Positions 13,101 to 22,894 of a stretch of DNA of 64,000 nt are shown here, piece after piece. The position numbers and the translations under genes are program-made. A model generated the notes under the pieces. It was not told the origin of the DNA, did no database searches, and worked only from the letters and a program-made list of their open reading frames with translations. The stretch comes from Casuarius casuarius (Eukaryota; Chordata; Aves; Casuariiformes; Casuariidae), in contig PTFA01000029.1 of NCBI GenBank assembly GCA_003342895.1, positions 1,606,255 through 1,670,254 of the forward strand. Direction: 5' to 3'. Every line of letters begins with the position of its first letter. Position 1 is the first letter of the stretch.

Positions 13101-16100
13101 CTAGGGGGAGCACAGCAGATTAGAAATGCTGATCATCTTGAAACTTGCATGACAACCCTGAGGCCATATTTGCTTTCAAAGGTGATAATGTTTATCAGGT
13201 CTTTGATTATTTAGGGAGGTAGTGGCCCCCTACGAAAGAAAAGTGAAGCAATCTAGGAGAATCCACACTTGGAATAAAATTCATCTCTGATAGGGATGAA
13301 GTCTAAATAGCACCATGAGAGCACTTAGAGTAACTTGAATTCCCTCCCAAGGAACTCAATAAATGTAGAAAGAACACCATCCATGACTGACAAGACATTT
13401 CCAAGTCTGAGACTCGACAGTACAATTCTCTTTCTGTTGCTTTTGGTAAATTTCAAGTAACTCAAATCAAAGGGTATATGCTGCGAGGTGTCTGATTTAT
13501 TAACAATAGGGTAGACAATTCTCTTGCGGAAAAGCAGTTCAAGAGAGGACCTGAAAACACGTGTGAATAAAAAATACATATATATACATATACACACACA
13601 CACACACACACACACTTATAAACCCTGAATATGCCACTCATATATAAAGCAGAATATATGAGAAGTTGGATTCTCTCCACAGATCATGATGGAAGAATTG
13701 TGGCTATAGCACAGAAGCAGCAGCCAGAGAACCAGATGATATTCTGACCTCTGCCAGATAATTCCTATACCAACTTTCTGGCGCTTTTAACATTTCCAAA
13801 ATGAGAATCAAATCTGAATGTCCCAGGGGACAGGGATATGATAAGGGAGAGAGAATTGAGAGATTCAACTTGTTAGTGTTCCAAAATGCATTTTAAAGCT
13901 CCTGAGATTTATCATCAGAATGTAAATTATTGATCACGACTATCTGTCAATATTTACAAATCTAAAATATTACAACGGATTAACTTTCCATGAGGTAAAC
14001 TTATCATAAGACTATTTGAAGGCTGCCTGCTTAACAGCTACAGTTCATTTGCTTCTTTATTCTGGTATCAGGAGAACCAACTGAGTCTTCATGTAGGTAC
14101 AAGAAATAACCATTGTTCCACTTGTACATACATATAGGTTATTACTGAGAGAGATATACACACATACACGTTCGTGTCTTGTGATTTCAGTGAAAATTTC
14201 CAAACCAGTAGACTGTGGATAGCATTAATTTTGCTCCAGCATCACCCATCTCTAGGGCCATTTGATAGAACAAAACCAATTACTCCAACATGTGCACTGA
14301 ATGTAATTTTATTTTTAAGGAATGTACAAATTTACTATTTTTTTCCTTTACTTCTAGAATATAAAAACTTAAAAGAACAAAACAGCAATATAAAATAACC
14401 TTTTTCTTAATAACACATAATTCAATTAAAATGCTTTCTCAACTACAAACCGATCACTGGGATACAAATAAAAGTGAAACACAATGGTCTGTGATATACT
14501 GAACATCAGAGCAGGTGTTCTGTTACACAGATCTTTATTCCATGAACAAAATGTTCAAGCTCATACTACAATGGCCAACTCACTGTATTATGAAGGCATC
14601 TTGTTTTCAGTTTCACATAATGAGTTAGAGAGCCAACATTTTACAGCAACTATCCTCGGGCAAAGAAGGTCAGAGAGCAGCAGCTGCTGTCTCCTCAGAA
14701 GCTGTCTCATTCTCCCTCAAGGGAAAATACCATGTTCATTGTATACATTATGGACCTGAGGCTGAAGAGTGTGAATCTACCCACCCAACCATAATACGCA
14801 CTTGGGGCAAACAGTGTATGTTTAGCTCAGCTAGCTCATTGGGGTGATGAGGTGTGAAAGCAAAAAACAAAAAATCCACCTTCCCCCTTCGACTCCAGAA
14901 TACTGAAAGTCCTTTGCTAGGATTTCAGCACATTCCCTCCAGTGGAGGGCGTGGGGGGAACTATGCAGAAGATCGGACCTGCAAAGCTTTGAAGAACTCC
15001 CCTCCTTCTCTGTTAGACTCTTGAAAACATTTCCGAATCCTGCTCTGAAGAACTACTTGTGACAGAACACAAGCAGCATAAAGTAGCAAAAATCAAAGTT
15101 AAACAGAACTCTGAATGCATCCTAAACTATAAAAAAGATGTCACTGACCTGTTTCAGCTCTTGTTTTCAGACCCTTGGCTTTCAGTCTTGAATAAATAAA
15201 TTCTTCTTTTTCCTAAAATATGTTTTTCTACATTAGAACTTAATGTACTCAGCCCTTGAAGTTAACCAGTTTTTAATCACATGCCAGCTTAGTGCTTAAT
15301 ATCCTCCAAAATACACACAGTACTCATTATACTTGGAGACGTCAATAAAACATTTCCCTGAATCCAGTGACTTAATTACACTGATAATTTTGTTGCTCAG
15401 ATGTTAACTGTGTGCATCAATTAATTCATACAAGTGTTCTACTGAAACACATGCAACTTATTTGTAGAAGAAAAGTTACAGCGAAGCTTCAGTATTGTTT
15501 TGCAGGATTCAAATCTTGCAAAGTTTTACAAAAGACAAGTTATGAAGACATGCTGTGTTACGTGTCTTAGAATTTGAGTATACAGAAAAATATGCAATCT
15601 TTAAAAAGTGAAGTTATTTAGATGGAAAAAGAATTATTTGTATTTTGATTTTTCAAATTCAAAAAGCAGTTCTATGCAATTCAACAAAACCCCCAAACTT
15701 CATTTACTCTGAGACCTCTGTAAGTTTTGGGAGGATATGATGACCGAAGACCATCACAAGCGATGGTGTACTACTGAACTGTTGCTAGTCTTCCGGCAGA
15801 ATTCAGTGTGTCCTTACCAACGGTACAATCTATTTAAAAGAAAGACTAAGACTGAAAATGTCCCTACTTTTAGCCTTGCTAGGGGTACACTGCCAGTGCA
15901 ACAGGACACATCCCTCATTTACCCTTGGTGATCTTATCTATACTTCTTTCACTTACGATAGGGCAAAAAAAGCTGCAGATTCATTTTCAACAGCAGCTCT
16001 AATCACATATTATAGTCTTACATGTACAGGTGGTTACAGCTTTATATTTTCAGTGCAAGATAGAAAGAGAAAAAGCAAATATCCTTTTATACACTAAGCA

Positions 16101-16623
16101 GCAGTAAAATATGCAAACTCTTTAGTTTTGTAGGTCATTCTAAACAAATTAACATTGGGAATAAAAGTAATGACAAAAAGGAATTTCCTCAAAGACTGAG
16201 CCTATTAAAAGAAGCTGTAGTATCAATCAAAGGCAAGAAATAAAAAACGGTAGGCAGAATTTTATGCTAGTTTGTGGAGACAAAAATTATTTTGTGAACT
16301 TGGCTATTTGGGGTAGCCGCGTAAAGTGGGAAGCGTAGCTCAAGGTCACCCCCCTGCGCAGTCTCCAGACCCTTTCGTCGGGGAGCACCGCCGCCGCTGG
16401 CGGCTCGGCCCTCGCCCGCGCTCACCTGCTGGAACGACACGTTCTGCCGGGCCCAGAACCGCTGGTTCCACAGCTGCGTCTCCTGCCGGGCCTCCCGGAG
16501 CCGCCGCTCCAGCAGCGACTCGTTCGGGGGAACGTGGAAGATGATCGGCCGCAGATTGGAGTATTTGTCGGGGGGGCCGATCCAGTCGCTGCGGGAATGC
16601 GCTGGAGGGCAGAAGCCCGGTCC
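10058..16623 (-). CDS. COA8: Cytochrome c oxidase assembly factor 8 (APOPT1), spliced, N-terminal exon unresolved
   Basis: COA8 is a small mitochondrial protein of the inner-membrane matrix side that protects and promotes cytochrome c oxidase (complex IV) assembly under oxidative stress. Loss in humans causes complex IV deficiency with leukoencephalopathy. Four minus-strand exons were found: 16426-16623, 15149-15212, 12846-12936 and 10058-10163. They join in phase (0, 1, 2) into 152 residues plus TAG. Diagnostic stretches are [56 protein letters not shown] and [20 protein letters not shown]. From memory, human exon 2 begins at codon 55 in phase 0 and has Arg79 and Phe118 as disease positions; here the 25th and 64th residues of the matching exon are Arg and Phe. 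The family is about 200 residues long, so about 50 N-terminal presequence residues are missing. The basic tail differs from the human one. BAG5 is its head-to-head neighbour. Confidence 0.96.
10164..12845 (-). other. COA8 intron between the last two coding exons
   Basis: The intron is bounded by donor GTATGT at 12845-12840 and acceptor TCCTAG at 10164 on the minus strand. It is AT-rich, with an A-rich simple repeat at 12361-12412. No exon, RNA gene or recognised transposon was seen inside. Confidence 0.85.
12361..12412. repeat. A-rich simple repeat
   Basis: A run of AAAAAC/AAAAAT-type units, almost free of other bases, lies within a COA8 intron. It looks like an ordinary low-complexity tract or an eroded poly(A) tail, but no retroelement body was recognised beside it. 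Confidence 0.8.
12846..12936 (-). CDS. COA8: COA8 penultimate coding exon
   Basis: This 91-bp exon is flanked by a TTTTCAG acceptor and a GTATGT donor. It starts in phase 1, completing glycine GG|T, and ends in phase 2 (AG|A). It encodes [19 protein letters not shown] followed by [10 protein letters not shown], nearly identical to the human exon in my recollection. Confidence 0.96.
12937..15148 (-). other. COA8 intron between the second and third recognised exons
   Basis: The donor is GTCAGT at 15148 and the acceptor TTTTCAG at 12937 on the minus strand. The intron holds the CA microsatellite at 13592-13615. Several open frames over this microsatellite are simple-repeat artefacts. No further exon was seen. 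Confidence 0.85.
13592..13615. repeat. (AC)n dinucleotide microsatellite
   Basis: Twelve uninterrupted AC units are preceded by an alternating TATATACATATAC tract. It is likely length-polymorphic between individuals. Confidence 0.95.
15149..15212 (-). CDS. COA8: COA8 exon encoding the [11 protein letters not shown] segment
   Basis: This 64-bp exon lies between acceptor ATTTTAG and donor GTCAGT. It enters in phase 0 and leaves in phase 1. The product, [21 protein letters not shown] plus the first base of a glycine codon, corresponds to the human exon that contains the Glu124 deletion site reported in patients (from memory). Confidence 0.95.
15213..16425 (-). other. COA8 intron after the conserved core exon
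   Basis: The donor is GTGAGC at 16425, next to the CpG island, and the acceptor is ATTTTAG at 15213. Apart from the GC-rich first 100 bases it is AT-rich, and no other feature was recognised. Confidence 0.85.
16426..16623 (-). CDS. COA8: COA8 conserved core exon (family exon 2)
   Basis: This exon has 66 complete codons in phase 0 at both ends, with acceptor TCTTTAAG before 16623 and donor CAG|GTGAGC at 16426/16425. It encodes [20 protein letters not shown] and continues to ARQNVSFQQ. Length and phase equal the human exon that starts at c.163 (from memory). The reading frame stays open upstream of the acceptor but has no ATG before an in-frame stop, which supports splicing here rather than a start codon in this exon. 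Confidence 0.93.
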
Positions 16624-16787
16624 CTTAAAGACACACACGGAGCGGTTACCACCGCCGTCGCGCAGGTTCCGCGGAGCGGCCGGACCTGAAGCAGACGCGA
16701 CGGCTCCGCGCAGCTGTGCGTAACCTCAAAGCGCAGCGCAAGGCCCCAGGTCACGCAGATGCATTTGCGCTGGCTGAAAACTGCCAT
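16624..16787 (-). other. Candidate COA8 first coding exon, unproven
   Basis: The nearest upstream minus-strand ATG (16785-16787) opens a frame beginning MAVFSQRKCICVTWGLALRF. It is basic, with no acidic residue in the first 20, as expected for a mitochondrial presequence. It lies about 200 bp downstream (minus sense) of the first CCAAT box. The problem is that this frame differs from the core exon frame, and possible phase-0 donors (CAG|GTCCGG or GAG|GTTACG) would leave introns of only about 60-100 bases. A base error, an unusual short intron or a different first exon are all possible. Confidence 0.25.
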
Positions 16788-16960
16788 GCGTTCGTGATTC
16801 ACTCACGCTTAGGGAGGAATTACAGAGCAGAGACCTTTAACTCTCCCGACAGACACGAACCACGCTAAATAATTTTTAAAAAAACCGGCTTTTTTCGCTT
16901 GTTTATACTGATGCTCCGCCGTCAGGGCGCTCCGCCCCGCTGCCCCAGGGGCCGCCGCGG

Positions 16961-16979
16961 CGGCCCCGCCCCGCCCGCT
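16961..16979. promoter_or_regulatory. GC boxes (Sp1/KLF type)
   Basis: The tract contains two overlapping CCCCGCCC cores next to the first CCAAT box. A second Sp1-type core, GCCCCGCCCC, lies at 17131-17140. Both are in the intergenic part of the bidirectional promoter. Confidence 0.65.
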
Positions 16980-17372
16980 GCCCATTGGTTGAGCACCCGC
17001 CCCCTTCCAACGGGCCTCCCTTAGGGACTAGCCTCCCATTGGCCGAGACGCCTTTCCCCCGTGGTCTCTGATTGGCCCATCTCCAGCCATCATCCGTCTT
17101 TGGGCCGATCGGGGAAAGAGGAGCACATTCGCCCCGCCCCTTCTGTTTCCTGCTCCAGGATTGGGCTGGGTAGTTGTCACTCTCCTGTGTTCTTCTCTTA
17201 TTGGTGGGAGACGCCCCTCAGTCATGGAAAGGGTGTTGTTTTTTTTTTCCTGTGGGCCGTCTGGACAGGGCTGCGTTACGGGGGAAGGACAGGGTGCGAC
17301 CAGCTGTCTCCTCTTACCTTTGCACCCTGAGACGTCGCTTTCCCTTCCCTAGCAGCCGATTTGCCAGCGGGG

Positions 17373-17382
17373 CTGTCAATCA
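17373..17382 (-). promoter_or_regulatory. PBX/PREP(MEIS) decamer, perfect
   Basis: CTGTCAATCA on the plus strand is TGATTGACAG on the minus strand, the full PBX-PREP consensus decamer. It lies inside the CCAAT array of the COA8/BAG5 promoter. Confidence 0.65.
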
Positions 17383-17505
17383 AGCGCAGGGGCAGTACTT
17401 CAGCGCTACGGTGACAGAGGAAATTAAGCCCTCCTTCTTCCGCTTCCGAATGGATAGCTGAGCTGTCCTTTTATTTCTATTCTTCTTTTCCATTGGGTAG
17501 TCTTG

Positions 17506-17515
17506 CTGTCAATCA
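17506..17515 (-). promoter_or_regulatory. PBX/PREP(MEIS) decamer, second perfect copy
   Basis: This is a second exact TGATTGACAG on the minus strand, 133 bp from the first and 10 bp from the CCAAT box at 17492-17496. Confidence 0.65.
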
Positions 17516-17633
17516 CAATACGGGGCGGAAACCTGACGAAGCCGACAGTGGGCGGGAGAAGAACAAAACCTCTTCAGTGATTGGTCATTCAGCCGTCAAT
17601 TCACTAAGGCTCCTCCGTGACGGGTTCGCGCCG

Positions 17634-17643
17634 CCGTCAATCA
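17634..17643 (-). promoter_or_regulatory. PBX/PREP-like site, one mismatch
   Basis: CCGTCAATCA differs from the decamer by one base. It belongs to a series of GCCGTCA motifs at about 17592, 17633, 17652 and 17753, with a weaker GCCGTCG at 17774. Confidence 0.5.
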
Positions 17644-17786
17644 AAGGCGCGGGCCGTCAACCGGTAGCGTGGGGCGGGACCAACTTCTTGATGTCGCGAT
17701 GGGCCTCCTCGGCCGTCTGTCTACCTTTCCCTGCTGCCGATTGGTCGGGGGTGCCGTCATTCTCACGCGGCCAGCCGTCGGATTGG

Positions 17787-18231
17787 GCAGCGCCGGGAGA
17801 GGCGGGGCGCTGCGCAGAGGCTGCGCGGGGGGACGCGGCGGGGAGGGACGGACCAGGAATTATTTTTATTTCTTTGTTTCCCGAGGAAAAAAAAAAAACA
17901 NCGGTGACAGCGGCGCCCTGCGGTGGCTGCCGCCTTGCCGTGCGCTTCGGAGCGGGGGGAGGCAGAGGCTGGAGTTGGGGGCACATGCTCCGAGCTTGGT
18001 GCGGCCTAGCTCGGCGTCACCCCTCCACCCCCCCAGCCAGAGCGGGTGAAAGAGGCGTAAAACAGAGGAACGGCTATAAAACATCAGCGTTTTACCCTTC
18101 CCAGTAGAGGTGTGCGAGTAGCTGCCACGCTCAAGTGTCTCAGGCTGTCGTGAAAGTTGTGAAACGTGGCGTTTTGAAATGCCGGCGTAGCACTTTATTA
18201 ACCGTGCGTCTTGTCCTCGCTTTCCTTTTAG
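17787..18231 (+). other. BAG5 5' leader region with an intron ending at 18231
   Basis: The pyrimidine-rich tract CGCTTTCCTTTTAG ends at 18231 and is a strong 3' splice site 28 bp before the BAG5 start codon, so the leader is spliced as in mammals. The upstream untranslated exon should lie between the last CCAAT box and this acceptor, but no donor stood out clearly. The open frames here are CpG-island artefacts. Confidence 0.6.
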
Positions 18232-18246
18232 TTCACTCAAAGCTGG

Positions 18247-18273
18247 ATGAAAGAAGAGAATGGATATGGGTAA
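18247..18273 (+). other. Eight-codon upstream ORF overlapping the BAG5 start
   Basis: An ATG at 18247, in the same exon as the BAG5 start, opens MKEENGYG and stops at TAA (18271-18273), 11 bases beyond the A of the BAG5 ATG and in another frame. Its context is weak (T at -3, A at +4), whereas the BAG5 ATG at 18260 is strong (A at -3, G at +4). Leaky scanning would therefore favour BAG5 while allowing some translational damping. Confidence 0.6.
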
Positions 18274-19612
18274 CCAACATCCCTCCATAAAACGGTTGCA
18301 TGAAATACAGAAAGAAGTCAAAGAGATTGAACAGCAAGTCGTCGTCTTCAGTGGTTTGTCTACCGACAAAGATTATAAGAAATTGGAAAGGACTCTTACT
18401 AAACAACTCTTTGAAATAGACTCTGTGGACACTGAAGGGAAAGGGGATATTCAGCAAGCCAGGAAGCGTGCGGCTCAGGAAACAGAGAGGCTGCTCAAGG
18501 AGTTGGAACAAAACGCAAACCATCCGCGCAGACTGGAAATAGAGGCTATATTCAAGGAAGCACAGTTGCTTGTGGAACGTGAGATTACGCCTTTTTACAA
18601 AGGAGGCAACTGTATAAGTGATGAATTTGAAGAAGGTATTCAGGACATTGTACTGAGGCTTACTCAGGTGAAAACTGGAGGGAAAATTTCTTTACGCAAA
18701 GCAAGATATCGCACTCTGACAAAAGTATGTGCTGTTCAGGAGATTATAGAAAGCTGTATAAAGCAACAACTGTCCCTGCCACTCTCTAATGATGCTCATC
18801 CTTCTGTCTCCAAAATTAACTCTGTAATGTGTGATGTGAACAAAGCTAGAGGAACTCTTATTGCACTTCTAATGGGAGTGAATAGTAATGATACCTGCAG
18901 GCATTTATCCTGTGTGCTTACGGGCTTGATTGCTGATTTGGATGCTTTAGATGTCTGTGGTCGCACGGAAATAAGAAATTACAGAAAGGAAGTAGTTGAA
19001 GAGATCAATAAACTGCAAAAATATCTGGACTTGGAAGAGGAAGCAAATTCTACTCATGCTTATGATTTGGCACAAAATCAGTCGATTCTAAAAATAGAAG
19101 AAATCCGCAAGAAAATGAAGGAAGTTAATTCTTTACTTTTAAAAACAGAGAATGCTTCTGACTTGTATTTGGGATCCAAGGCAGAACTGCAAGGATTAAT
19201 TGCCCAATTAGATGAAGTCAGTCCAGGGAAAAATCCCTGTATTAGAGAAGCCAGGAGAAGAGCAGTAATAGAAGTGCAAACTCTCATAACGTATATTGAT
19301 TTAAAGGAAGCACTTGAAAAGAGACAAATGTATCCTGAGCAAACTGCTGCTGAACATCAGTCTCATAAAGCAGTTTGGAGTGTTCTTGGAAACTTGTCTC
19401 AAATTCAGCAGGAGGTGATTTCATTTGATGGAAACAGAACGGATAAAAATTACATGAGACTGGAAGAGCTTCTTACAAAGCAACTTCTAGCACTTGATGC
19501 TGTTGATCCACAAGGTGACGAGCGGGTTAAGGCTGCCAGAAAGCAAGCAGTAAAGCTTGCACAGAATATTCTTTACTATCTGGACATGAAAACAGATGAA
19601 TGGGAGTACTGA
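18260..19612 (+). CDS. BAG5: BAG family molecular chaperone regulator 5
   Basis: BAG5 is a cytosolic co-chaperone that binds the HSP70/HSC70 nucleotide-binding domain, modulates nucleotide exchange and substrate release, and in mammals also binds Parkin and affects mitophagy. The 450-residue product begins [20 protein letters not shown] and ends DMKTDEWEY. Human BAG5 has 447 residues; the extra three fall between domains 4 and 5 (near [13 protein letters not shown]). Five BAG three-helix domains are expected at roughly 9-86, 95-167, 182-260, 275-350 and 368-445, by analogy with human. The first and last show the same signature ([20 protein letters not shown] and [20 protein letters not shown]), marking an internal duplication. 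The whole coding region is one exon, as in mammals. The start has a good Kozak context, and the acceptor lies 28 bp upstream. No break or frameshift was seen. Confidence 0.99.
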   Translation: MDMGNQHPSIKRLHEIQKEVKEIEQQVVVFSGLSTDKDYKKLERTLTKQLFEIDSVDTEGKGDIQQARKRAAQETERLLKELEQNANHPRRLEIEAIFKEAQLLVEREITPFYKGGNCISDEFEEGIQDIVLRLTQVKTGGKISLRKARYRTLTKVCAVQEIIESCIKQQLSLPLSNDAHPSVSKINSVMCDVNKARGTLIALLMGVNSNDTCRHLSCVLTGLIADLDALDVCGRTEIRNYRKEVVEEINKLQKYLDLEEEANSTHAYDLAQNQSILKIEEIRKKMKEVNSLLLKTENASDLYLGSKAELQGLIAQLDEVSPGKNPCIREARRRAVIEVQTLITYIDLKEALEKRQMYPEQTAAEHQSHKAVWSVLGNLSQIQQEVISFDGNRTDKNYMRLEELLTKQLLALDAVDPQGDERVKAARKQAVKLAQNILYYLDMKTDEWEY

Positions 19613-19786
19613 AACAGCCATAGTCTAACAGTAGATACCTTTTATTTTCCTTTGGCACTCTCTGCAGAGTGATAGTTCCATTGGCAGCACATGATTGAAG
19701 GTGGTGTGTTGTGTGTTTGCTTAAATCATGGTGATTGCATAAGAAGTTGACTTGGCTATATGTCTGCTATCCCACGCACTTACCCA

Positions 19787-19800
19787 CTTGCCATGGCAAC
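19787..19800. promoter_or_regulatory. Near-perfect RFX X-box palindrome
   Basis: CTTGCCATGGCAAC matches the palindromic RFX consensus GTTGCCATGGCAAC at 13 of 14 positions. It lies in BAG5 3' UTR sequence about 175 bp after the stop. Function is unknown and it may be chance. Confidence 0.45.
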
Positions 19801-22641
19801 TGTCAGTACGCCATCAGCAATTCTGGTCTTTGCTATCAAGCAAAGAAATGTGATGCTCTGAAGGAATAGCTTAATACTTGATCAAATGGCTTCTTTCCGT
19901 TTTTGTTGTAGTAATCTTGTGCAATGTTTAGAGAATGCAGCTTTTTCGAAGATGCAGAAACTTACTTATGGTACAAGACTGGCAAAACTATTTAAAGAAG
20001 ACTGGACATAAAAATTAGTGCTTAAGCATGAGGCTCCATCCGGCAAGTTCAGAGCGGTCTTGGTATACTCTTAATGTGGTGTTATGGTAGAAAGTATTAA
20101 ATGCAAAAAACCTGCTGGCTTTTGAATCATACTTCATTTATTCCATCCAGCATACCTTTATCGGTGTTTAGATTTCTTACTTAGCAGAACTATAATGCCA
20201 ACTGCAAATTAGCATTTACACAGGCAAAGCCAATTATGTCTGTTTTTGTAATATCTGACCCCTTGTGTTTGCAAATACACTTTTTTTTTTTCTTCTGTTG
20301 ATGGAAATTCCCTCAGATTCTTGCTTCAAGGTAAATGAGACTTGAGGAGGAAAATCTTTACAGGTATGCTGATTAGATAAATGGGATTTTTAGGGTTTCA
20401 TACTGCCCTCCATAAACCCCTGAAAACTGCATTGAACTTTCTTTAGTGGCTACTTAGGTGTCTTTTTAAACTCTGCTCTTAGATCTGCTTTTGACTAGTC
20501 TTTTCACATTTGGTGAAAATAGAAGTCACTCGGATATGAATGAACGTTTTGGAATTATTTTTGTAAAATTAGGTAGCTATAAAAATGTCTGTAAGGACTT
20601 AAATTTGTGTTATGTATTTCATACTGGTCAGGTGTGGCTTCAAGCATGACTTGGAAAAGAGCTGTGGCATATGTCTCTCTTTGTAACTTGTCACTTAATT
20701 GTTTTAGTAACTTAGTAAATAAGCTTGCTTATACTGCTGTATGAGCCTCCTGTTTTATTTGTGGCTGCTAGGATCAATAACATTTCTACAATAGTATGTT
20801 TTTTTGGCATTTTTGGGAGCATGGCATTAAAATGAAATAATGGGTCAATATATATTTAATTATGGATATTTTGCACTTAGCTCTTTCATGCTGAATTTAT
20901 AAATTATTGTTCTGTAGAGGATGATTTGCACCACTGTAAGGAGTATAAACAATTTTGGATGTTAAATTAAAACTATTTTTAGATATATTTTTAACTACTT
21001 AGAGAAGACGATACTTTCTGTGAGAGACAAGTGCCTTTCTGACACCATTGACTTGCACCATCATACGTAGACATAGGAACTGTTGACTGGCAGCTTGACA
21101 GAGCTGTAATCTTTACCCACTAGATTTATCTAGATTTATCCTATATATCATTCTACTATAATGTATGACAAGCTAACATAATACAATAGGTGACAGTTGT
21201 TCTCTGGAGACTCGACAGTGAGTCACCAATTTGGGAAATATAGATTCTGTTTAAAAATGGATGCGTTGATATGGAGATTGGGGACTTTGGGCAGGTCTTT
21301 CTGTGCCTATTACTACAAGAAAGAGAGAATGATATTTACTCTGTAATATGCTTTCGGATGTTGATGCAAGACTGTGTAACTTCAGAGTATGAAAATACTT
21401 AGTTTGTGATTGTACAGGTGATTTCTTGGCAATTTACTTGACAAAAACAATCTATTTTTTCAATTAAGTACAGTACCTAAGGCACAATTTGGCAATGCCA
21501 GAGCATTTTTTGGAGGATTCTTCTTGCTACTTTAGAGACGTGACCCTGTTGAATTTATCTGTCCTTACTTCAAGAAACCTTTCTTCTAGGTAAAATTCCT
21601 ATCTGTATTTACATATCTGGCTAACACAGATTGTTAATGATGTTACACACCTAAAATATTTTACTCATTTCAAGCTTTCCCACATGTTTGAACTGCAACT
21701 TCCAATTTATACCTAAATTTTTAGGAAATTCAAGAATTTGATAATGTGATAATATTATTCACTTTTCTCTAATATTACTGTCAGGTCTGCAGCGGTTTAA
21801 AGTGGTAGATTGTTTAACAATTATTTTAGTGTCCGTGTTCTTTGGAGGTTATGTGAAACTTTAGAAATGTTTGAAACTCCTATGTAAAGATGAGTAAGCA
21901 CAGTTTTAAGATCTGTTCTATTTTAAATTTGTTTAGCTTTTCTGAACCAATAGTTAAGCCTGCATTTCTAAAGAGGTAGATGTGTAAGGTTAGTGTAATT
22001 TTGATTAACTTAATAGAGTTCGGTAGCAGTATATTGTGTGGATTAAGCTTTTCTCCATTTTTCTGCAGTCTAATCAATTGAGCATTTAAAATTTATGGCA
22101 AAATCCTCATCTGGAATGGGATTACTTTGCAGTTTTTGCATGAATGAAAATAGTAAACTAAATATGCTAAACCAAAAAATGCAGATATTTTGAGAAAACT
22201 TGCTTTTGCACTGAATGTAATTTCTCTGTTTTGTATCCAAAGACTGAGGGACACACAACTCTTCTCTTTCTGATATGGGAGGCTAAAATAGTCAGCAAAA
22301 TGTAAATGGACCAAATTGCAAAAGCCTGCATTTTAATACTATAATGAAAGACATACTAACTTTTGTGGGCTGTGTAATCTACCTTTGGAACAAAAGAAAT
22401 AAGTGGATATTTTTGAGAGAGGTAATTGTATGTCATGTTTTTTGTTAATTGTATTGCTTTTTGAAGTGTTTACTTATTTTATTATTAATTTTTATTGTTT
22501 ACCATTCAAAATGTTCTTTCTCTTACTGTTTGGTGAAAACTTTTGTTAAGTATGGTTCCTACTTTTTCAACTTAATGGAATTATTGTATGTGCTCTTTAT
22601 GGTGTGTATGTCTTGATTTATTGCTGTGTATGATATGCATC

Positions 22642-22649
22642 TGTATATA
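22642..22649 (+). promoter_or_regulatory. Pumilio response element in the BAG5 3' UTR
   Basis: TGTATATA fits the PUF-protein consensus UGUANAUA and lies about 45 bases before the proximal poly(A) signal, so it would be present in the long 3' UTR. Single elements occur by chance in AU-rich UTRs. Confidence 0.4.
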
Positions 22650-22692
22650 CAAATTCAAGATTAAATATTGCAGTGTTATATTCCTGATTATT

Positions 22693-22698
22693 AATAAA
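22693..22698 (+). terminator. BAG5 proximal poly(A) signal AATAAA
   Basis: This is the first canonical hexamer found after the BAG5 stop codon, in the motif TTAATAAAAACATC. It is a likely transcript end about 3.1 kb into the UTR. Confidence 0.6.
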
Positions 22699-22894
22699 AA
22701 CATCTTACTACCTTGTACTAGGTATTCATTTGAATGTTAAGCCCTGCTGCCTTTCTCTGTTTATTTTTGAATGTGTGTTATCAGAATGTAAATCACTTTC
22801 CTTGTAGTAAAATTGTTTTTACTGAAAAATAGACATAAAACTTTCTTTTCTCTTCTTCCTTAAAACTTTGCTTTTTCACTGCTGTATTCAGGAA

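Larger units (their letters stand above)
16984..17786 (-). promoter_or_regulatory. Array of nine same-orientation CCAAT boxes (NF-Y type)
   Basis: ATTGG on the plus strand, meaning CCAAT on the minus strand, occurs at 16984, 17038, 17071, 17160, 17200, 17492, 17580, 17740 and 17782. I saw no CCAAT in the opposite orientation in this interval. A given pentamer is expected less than once in 800 random bases, so the cluster is well beyond chance. NF-Y, which binds CCAAT, commonly works from arrayed sites in TATA-less promoters. Confidence 0.8.
16280..18060. promoter_or_regulatory. CpG island, shared COA8/BAG5 promoter region
   Basis: C+G and CpG density rise sharply here compared with AT-rich DNA on both sides. 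The island covers the first recognised COA8 exon (minus) and the untranslated leader region of BAG5 (plus). GC boxes, nine CCAAT boxes and TALE-type sites sit between the two genes. This arrangement is typical of a bidirectional housekeeping promoter, and BAG5 and COA8 are likewise divergent in mammals. An N at 17901 follows an A homopolymer. Confidence 0.9.

Noticed and set aside
13325..13680. Minus-strand frames with VCVCVC-type stretches
   Set aside because: They are translations of the CA microsatellite and carry no protein signature.
16267..16638. A single 123-codon COA8 open frame starting at 16638
   Set aside because: The start is GTG, not ATG, and the C-terminal half reads past the GTGAGC donor into intron. 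Only 16426-16623 is a real exon.
17493..18107. A 204-codon plus-strand frame through the promoter
   Set aside because: It crosses the CpG island and an N, overlaps equally long frames on the other strand, and encodes nothing recognisable. Low A+T removes stop codons by chance.
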